In this document: positions 12,418 to 16,887 of the stretch, one piece after another | Layout of the letters: each line of letters opens with the position of its first letter | Numbering within the stretch: the stretch's first letter is position 1 | DNA from: Candidatus Caccovivens faecavium | GTDB lineage: Bacteria > Bacillota > Clostridia > Christensenellales > UBA1242 | Direction of reading: 5' to 3' | Assembly (NCBI GenBank): GCA_018715545.1 | Contig: DVLK01000069.1 | Span: 1-16,887, forward strand | DNA: 16,887 nucleotides | Program-made: the position numbers and the translations under genes | The notes under the pieces: model-generated | Told to the model about the DNA's origin: nothing | The model's database searches: none | Seen by the model: the letters and a program-made list of their open reading frames with translations, nothing else

Positions 12418-13452
12418 TTAAAAATTAAGATTAGTAAGTGCGTTCCAAGTGTTATTGCCGACCAAGCCGTCAACGGTGAGATTGTTTGCTCCTTGAAATG
12501 AGCGAACCGCACTCAGCGTGCGACTGCCGAATATTCCGTCAATTCCACCGACAGGATAGAGATTGCTCTCTAAAAGTTGTTGTAGAAAGGTGACATATGC
12601 TCCGCGATAGCCCTCGCGTAGGAGTGGATACGGCGGAAGCGTGAGCAGGGTTCTCCATGTGTTTGTTCCGACAAGCCCGTCGATCGAAAGAGAGTTATTT
12701 CGTTGAAAATCTCTAACCGCATTTAGAGTGCGACTACCGAATATGCCATCTACTGTTAGATTGTAGCCATACTCGTTTAAAATAAACTGCAAAAGGTAAA
12801 CAAAATTACCCTGACTGCCCGAGCGAAGAAGTGGGTAGTTGTTTAAATTGTCGCGTGAGAGGTATGAAACACCGAGATAGTTACACACGCCGTGGCAAGC
12901 CTCTTCGCCGACCTCAGTTTGAAAGAGAGGATTTATCATAAGGCGCGCTTCGCGTAAGTTTGTCATAAAGCCAGCTTCAATCAAGCTTGAAACGCAGCTG
13001 ACATTACTTAGAACTCCGACATCCAGCGTTTTCACTCCTCTGCCGTTTTGCGAGGTTCCGCCTATGAGCTCAGCATATAGGTTCTCAGCGAGATTTCGGC
13101 TTTGATTTGCCTTTATGTTTTGTGGAGAATAAAACACTTCCAAGCCTGAGGCGCTTGAAAAAGTTTCGCCATAAGCGTTATAGGCAAAGGTGACAAGCAA
13201 GGTTAGATTTTGAGAGTTAATCCTTCTTATTCTTTCATTAATGGAAACATCTTGAAGTTCTGGCTTGACATCAAACACCGAAAAGTCTTGACGCATGCAA
13301 GCCTCAATAAATTTATTTTTTGCCATCCTATTAAACTCATTTTCATATATTTGCCTATTTAAGCCAGGCACAACAGGTGTCCGCTTTCCAGAAGTTGGCG
13401 GATTGACACCATGCTCGTCATTGGCGCCGATTAAAAAATCTTCATTTGCCAT
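12418..13452 (-). CDS. Amidase_3-like protein with two peptidoglycan-binding repeats; zinc ligand missing
   Basis: The 344-residue protein has an N-terminal N-acetylmuramoyl-L-alanine amidase (Amidase_3) domain, about 8-195, and two PG_binding_1 domains (about 206-271 and 276-340, each with DGIFGSRTL and DGLVG-x-N-TW). Amidase_3 enzymes cleave between N-acetylmuramic acid and L-alanine using zinc. Expected ligands are seen at H14 (DEHG) and E37 (YENEFN), and catalytic E159 (LIEAGFMTN) is present. However, the third ligand region, usually S-x-H-x-N-A, reads TFAYNA, with A90 for the histidine (codon GCC). No signal peptide is seen, so export needs holins, another pathway or lysis. It could be a weak or dead enzyme acting as a cell-wall binder. 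ATG 13452 has AAGGAG upstream. Divergent from the DUF2207 gene. Confidence 0.85.
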   Translation of the reverse strand: MANEDFLIGANDEHGVNPPTSGKRTPVVPGLNRQIYENEFNRMAKNKFIEACMRQDFSVFDVKPELQDVSINERIRRINSQNLTLLVTFAYNAYGETFSSASGLEVFYSPQNIKANQSRNLAENLYAELIGGTSQNGRGVKTLDVGVLSNVSCVSSLIEAGFMTNLREARLMINPLFQTEVGEEACHGVCNYLGVSYLSRDNLNNYPLLRSGSQGNFVYLLQFILNEYGYNLTVDGIFGSRTLNAVRDFQRNNSLSIDGLVGTNTWRTLLTLPPYPLLREGYRGAYVTFLQQLLESNLYPVGGIDGIFGSRTLSAVRSFQGANNLTVDGLVGNNTWNALTNLNF

Positions 13453-13559
13453 AAAAACTCCTTTTATAGGTTTTTATGAGATTTGTCTATTATTTGACAC
13501 AAAATTATTATATATTTAAATGATTTTACTAAAACTAGTTTTAATTTTTGACCGCTTTG

Positions 13560-13568
13560 TGATATTAT
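13560..13568 (+). promoter_or_regulatory. Extended -10 promoter giving a near-leaderless DUF2207 transcript
   Basis: TGATATTAT is an extended -10 box. The predicted start (about 13575) is at most a few bases before the ATG at 13577, and no ribosome site exists there, so translation may begin on a leaderless RNA. Confidence 0.5.
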
Positions 13569-13576
13569 ATATCTAT

Positions 13577-14329
13577 ATGGAAAGTAGTTTAAGAAAAAGA
13601 AGAACAAAAATTGCGCTTTTATTATGCATGTTAATGCTTCTTGTTTTTGCGCTGTCTGGTTGCGGCACAACGATTGAAGAGTTTGTGCCAGAGTTTGATA
13701 GTGGCTACTTTTTTAACAATTATGAAGTCAACATTGTCATCACGGAAGATAACAAATATGAAATTAATGAGAAGATAACAGCTACCTTTTTTGAAGAAAC
13801 GAATGGTATTATGCATATACTTCCTATCGAGCAGACTATCGGCGTGCCGAACGACAACGGCGACAGAAAGATTAGAAATTATAAATTTGAAGTGTCCGAT
13901 TTTCGGCTGAATAACACTGACGGCGCCTTTGTGCGAGAGGGGGATGCTGGTGGGTATCCTGTGAGCGTGCATGAATTGCATTTGCCTTATGCCATGGGAG
14001 GAGATGAGTATGAAAGTTATACTTTCGACATTTCTTATACCTACGACATAGGCGACGACAGAGATACGAGCAAAGATTTTGTATACTTTAATATAATAAG
14101 CTCAAATCTTGACACGCATGTAGGAAGCGTAAGTTTTTCTATTACCTTTCCTAAGGAAGTGACTTCGCAAGAAAAGTTGATGTTTTATGTAGGTCGCTAT
14201 GGCGAAAACACTGACGGCACAAAAATAAATTATACCTATAACGAAGAAACAAACACTTTGTCAGGCGCTCTTCTTCCAACAAAAGTAGGTATTTTGACTT
14301 TTATGACTACTCGGAAGAGGGCGAGATAA
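13577..14329 (+). CDS. DUF2207 membrane protein, N-terminal part (before frameshift)
   Basis: The 250-residue product has an N-terminal signal with a lipobox: basic RKRRTK, a hydrophobic stretch IALLLCMLMLLVFA, then LSGC with C29. It is therefore predicted to be a lipoprotein anchored outside. The rest is a beta-rich domain (YEVNIVITEDNKYEINEKIT, NGIMHILP) typical of DUF2207, the N-terminal part of a widespread membrane family of unknown function. It should continue through a membrane helix and cytosolic part but the frame ends early at 14329. The continuation is found in another frame from about 14281 on. Start at 13577 is chosen for the signal peptide and the promoter immediately upstream. 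Confidence 0.75.
   Translation: MESSLRKRRTKIALLLCMLMLLVFALSGCGTTIEEFVPEFDSGYFFNNYEVNIVITEDNKYEINEKITATFFEETNGIMHILPIEQTIGVPNDNGDRKIRNYKFEVSDFRLNNTDGAFVREGDAGGYPVSVHELHLPYAMGGDEYESYTFDISYTYDIGDDRDTSKDFVYFNIISSNLDTHVGSVSFSITFPKEVTSQEKLMFYVGRYGENTDGTKINYTYNEETNTLSGALLPTKVGILTFMTTRKRAR
14281..14300 (+). other. Frameshift site splitting the DUF2207 gene
   Basis: Up to about 14281 the second frame carries DUF2207 sequence; from about 14300 the first frame does (FDFYDYSEEGE and on to YYGEALTIY). The change is equal to a one-base loss or two-base gain and lies near short A4 and T4 runs. No canonical X-XXY-YYZ slippery site fits the frame. Confidence 0.7.
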
Positions 14330-14349
14330 TCAAACAACACACCGAAGAA

Positions 14350-15621
14350 GTGGCGCTATATTATGGCGAGGCGCTCACGATATATCAACCTCTTGAACAA
14401 GGCTATTTCAATATTTCTAGAAGTTACACTTTTGATATCGTTCTGCTCGTTTTATTGTTTTTGCTTATAATTATTCTTGTTGTCTTCTTTGTTAAGCATA
14501 GGCGAAAGCATGACATCATTGATGTTGTGGAATTTAAGGCGCCAGACGGCTTAACGCCTACTGAGGCAGGTTACATCATAGACAAAACTATAACTGGTGA
14601 CGATATTTCAGCTCTCATCGTTTATTGGGCGTCAAAAGGCTATGTCGAGATACAGGAGAAGGAAAAGAAAATTTATGTTAAGAAACTGAAAGATTTAGAA
14701 AACGCTAAGGAGCATGAAAAACTCTTCTTTAATGCGATTTTTACCTCCGACCAGCCGATAGATACCTCAGCGCTCAAATCTTTTAATCCGCTGTTTGGGC
14801 AAAAGATTTCAAACTCTGTCAAAAAGGACGGCAAAAAATATTTCACTCCTGCGGTAGATAGATATTATCACATGACTCTCATAGCTATTTTTGTCGCATT
14901 TGTGCTGACTATTATAAGAATTGACCTTCAAAGTTTAAACTACCTATTTATGCTCTTAAAGATTTTGCTTGCGGTGGTTGGTGTGGCATTGCTATGGCGA
15001 CTGCCTAATATTGAAAAGTATAAGCACAAGCAAAAAACAGGCAAGTTTTGGACAAAAAAGATAATTTTGTTAATCTTGTCATTGGCTTGCTTTATCGGCA
15101 TCATGCTTATGAGCGAAGCGTATTGCGACCCATTCCTTATTAGAATATTCCTTCCGATTGTGCTGATAGCTCTCTTCTTTACCTATCCATATTTTGAGCA
15201 ATACACTCAAAAAGGTCGTGAATATTTAGGTAGACTTCGCGGACTTAAACAATACATTGAAGTGGCAGAGAAAGACATGATGGAGGCTATGGTTAAAGAA
15301 AATCCAACGCTATTTTATGATGTGCTTCCTTATGCCTATGTGCTTGGCGTCAGCGATGTCTATATGAAGAAATTTGAGGGAATACCTCTTCAAAGCCCGA
15401 CTTGGATTGTCGCCGACAATGCTCTTTCGCTTTATATGACCATTTATCTAATGAACAGAAGCATGGCGACCTTAGGTGTTATGGTTGGGCGAACTATGGT
15501 AAGCGCGATAGTTAAAGAAGTGGCAAAAATCGCCGTGGCAACCACCATTTCAAATATCGGCGATGGTGACGGAGGCTTCTCAGGTGGTGGCGCAGGCGGT
15601 GCTGGTATAAGAAGATTTTAA
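14350..15621 (+). CDS. DUF2207 membrane protein, C-terminal part (after frameshift)
   Basis: The part starts with YYGEALTIYQPLEQGYF, the segment that precedes the first membrane helix in DUF2207 proteins. It has a membrane helix at about 29-48, a cytosolic domain rich in helix and short strands (TPTEAGYIIDKTITGDDISA, YWASKGYVEI) and four further membrane helices (about 174-192, 197-217, 237-255, 262-280). The C-terminus, GDGGFSGGGAGGAGIRRF, is the glycine-rich end normal for the family. The GTG at 14350 has no good ribosome site, so this part may be made only if the frameshift is an error or is corrected. The stop is followed after 12 bases by an operon partner. Function of the family is unknown. 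Confidence 0.75.
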   Translation: MALYYGEALTIYQPLEQGYFNISRSYTFDIVLLVLLFLLIIILVVFFVKHRRKHDIIDVVEFKAPDGLTPTEAGYIIDKTITGDDISALIVYWASKGYVEIQEKEKKIYVKKLKDLENAKEHEKLFFNAIFTSDQPIDTSALKSFNPLFGQKISNSVKKDGKKYFTPAVDRYYHMTLIAIFVAFVLTIIRIDLQSLNYLFMLLKILLAVVGVALLWRLPNIEKYKHKQKTGKFWTKKIILLILSLACFIGIMLMSEAYCDPFLIRIFLPIVLIALFFTYPYFEQYTQKGREYLGRLRGLKQYIEVAEKDMMEAMVKENPTLFYDVLPYAYVLGVSDVYMKKFEGIPLQSPTWIVADNALSLYMTIYLMNRSMATLGVMVGRTMVSAIVKEVAKIAVATTISNIGDGDGGFSGGGAGGAGIRRF

Positions 15622-15633
15622 TAAGGAGGGAAA

Positions 15634-16764
15634 ATGAAAAAGGGTTGGAAGATTGTAGGAATTAGTTTGTTGCTTGTAATTCTACTTGTTTTAGTCGTGC
15701 TACTAAGCTATGTTGCTTATCTGGCGGTAGGTTACTATCGAATTAAAGACAATCTAGAAGTGGCGGTGAATAATAACACCGAAGAAGTGGTGGAGCTAAA
15801 TAAGTCGTATTCCATTTCCACATACAATATCGGCTTTGGTGCGTATTCACATGATTTTTCCTTCTTTATGGACAGTGGCGAAATGCTTGACGGCACAAAG
15901 GTGTCGGGCAATAAGTCACGCGCAAGCAGTGAAGAAGTTGTTTTATACAACACAAACGGCGCAATAGAAACCATCCAAAAGCTTAGCACCGATTTTTCCT
16001 TTTTTCAAGAGGTGGATATAAAGGCGGACAGAAGCCACTTTGTCAATCAATATGAAATGATAAGTGAAAGTTTTTCGGCTTATTCAAACAGTTTTGTAGA
16101 GAACATGCACACACGCTATCTATGTTACCCTTTCAACGAACCTATCGGGAGTATAAAATCGGGGCAGGTTACTCTTTCAAAATTTAAGATTGACAAAAGC
16201 GTTCGCCGTTCTTTCCCGATTGACGAAAGTTTTATCAATAAATTTTTCGATTTAGATAGATGCTTTGAAGTTAATTATCTTCCAATTCAAAACAGTGACA
16301 AAAAGTTAGTTCTAATCAACTTACATATGAGCGCGTATGATGAAGGTGGAAAGATAAGAGAAAAACAACTCGACATGCTCTTAACTTTTATGGAAGGCGA
16401 ATATAATAAAGGCAACTATGTGATTGCGGGTGGAGATTGGAATCATGACATCGCAGACAGTATCAACACCTTTACTTCTAAACAGAAAGTGCCGGAGTGG
16501 GTAAAAGAAATCAATGAAAGTGAACTTCCTGAGCATTTTTCCTTTGCAAAAAACACAAGCGTAGCCACTTGTCGTTCCACAGATATGCCTTATGAAAAAG
16601 GCGTCAATTATACCGTTGTTTTAGATGGCTTTTTGGTTTCAGATAATATTCAAATTGACAGCATAGAAAACATCGACACTAATTTTGAGTATTCTGACCA
16701 CAATCCTGCTTATATGACATTTACCTTACTTCAAGAGGAAGAAACAGGAGAAATAATTGAATAA
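15634..16764 (+). CDS. Membrane-anchored endonuclease/exonuclease/phosphatase-family protein
   Basis: The 376-residue protein begins with a single membrane anchor (about 7-33), so the catalytic domain should lie outside. It has the EEP fold motifs in order: YNIGF (N65), FQEVD (E126), INLHMSAYDE (H231), GGDWNHD (D268, N270), LDGFLVSD (D331) and YSDHNP (D355, H356). All catalytic residues of the family are present, so it should be active with Mg. Members cut DNA or RNA, or hydrolyse phosphodiesters such as sphingomyelin or inositol phosphates; the substrate cannot be chosen from sequence. It starts 12 bases after the DUF2207 gene with AAGGAGGG upstream and is likely cotranscribed. The region after it, 16765-16887, is very AT-rich with no gene or clear terminator. 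Confidence 0.87.
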   Translation: MKKGWKIVGISLLLVILLVLVVLLSYVAYLAVGYYRIKDNLEVAVNNNTEEVVELNKSYSISTYNIGFGAYSHDFSFFMDSGEMLDGTKVSGNKSRASSEEVVLYNTNGAIETIQKLSTDFSFFQEVDIKADRSHFVNQYEMISESFSAYSNSFVENMHTRYLCYPFNEPIGSIKSGQVTLSKFKIDKSVRRSFPIDESFINKFFDLDRCFEVNYLPIQNSDKKLVLINLHMSAYDEGGKIREKQLDMLLTFMEGEYNKGNYVIAGGDWNHDIADSINTFTSKQKVPEWVKEINESELPEHFSFAKNTSVATCRSTDMPYEKGVNYTVVLDGFLVSDNIQIDSIENIDTNFEYSDHNPAYMTFTLLQEEETGEIIE

Positions 16765-16887
16765 AAAATTAAATAAAATATTAAATAAAAAAACAATTAA
16801 TATCAAACAAAAAACAAATACTTTAAAATAAAAATTTTATTTATAAATTTATTTGAAATATTTTTCGGCATTATAAAAAGCAATTTT

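Noticed and set aside
14281..14330. Programmed -1 frameshift in DUF2207
   Set aside because: No X-XXY-YYZ slippery heptamer fits the zero frame, and I see no stem placed to stimulate it. Mutation or assembly error is simpler.
16765..16887. Terminator or gene after the EEP gene
   Set aside because: The stretch is almost pure A and T; the pairings are AT-only with loops too short, and no frame has a ribosome site.

Overview
The window looks like a chromosomal segment of a low-GC, Gram-positive, anaerobic Clostridia-like bacterium. The signs are strong AGGAGG-type ribosome sites, AT-rich intergenic DNA, a Spo0A-type DNA-binding domain, a class I desulfoferrodoxin, a DUF2207 membrane protein and a peptidoglycan amidase with two peptidoglycan-binding repeats. 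The genus cannot be named from the sequence alone. Stop codons fit the standard bacterial code.

Layout. Bases 1-180 hold a short element that I read as an internally deleted IS200/IS605-type insertion: end hairpins, an inverted repeat that buries the Shine-Dalgarno site, and only about the first eight codons of a TnpA-like reading frame. Next, on the minus strand, come a 5'-truncated BspA-like leucine-rich-repeat fragment (225-770), a tRNA-Ser(UGA) gene with its own terminator and promoter (759-992), and a small cluster in which a receiver-less Spo0A C-terminal domain protein, a 51-residue ribbon-helix-helix protein and desulfoferrodoxin follow one another (2021 down to 1035). Still on the minus strand, an aconitase X pair (large then small subunit, one base apart) leads into a flavin-reductase-like protein that seems to lack a normal start codon, and this run ends at a strong terminator near 2234-2262.

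From 4874 the plus strand carries an operon of an acyl-CoA synthetase-like enzyme and two tandem paralogous multi-pass membrane proteins of the heparan-alpha-glucosaminide N-acetyltransferase-like family. Inferred job: activated acyl groups made in the cytosol are passed across the membrane onto an outside sugar. Bases 9061-9378 contain a terminator, a perfect 16-bp hairpin and two copies of a REP-like repeat, with another copy at 12341. Then come a large ferritin-like protein of unknown role, a small XRE regulator overlapping its end in the opposite direction, and a COG2509-type FAD oxidoreductase with a cysteine cluster.

The last part has a minus-strand amidase-like protein whose predicted third zinc ligand is alanine, divergent from a DUF2207 lipoprotein/membrane protein split by a frameshift near 14281-14300, followed by a membrane-anchored endonuclease/exonuclease/phosphatase-family protein. 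The best candidates for something new are the three-gene acylation operon, the Spo0A-C/RHH/superoxide reductase cluster, the double ferritin-like protein and the apparently zinc-ligand-deficient amidase.
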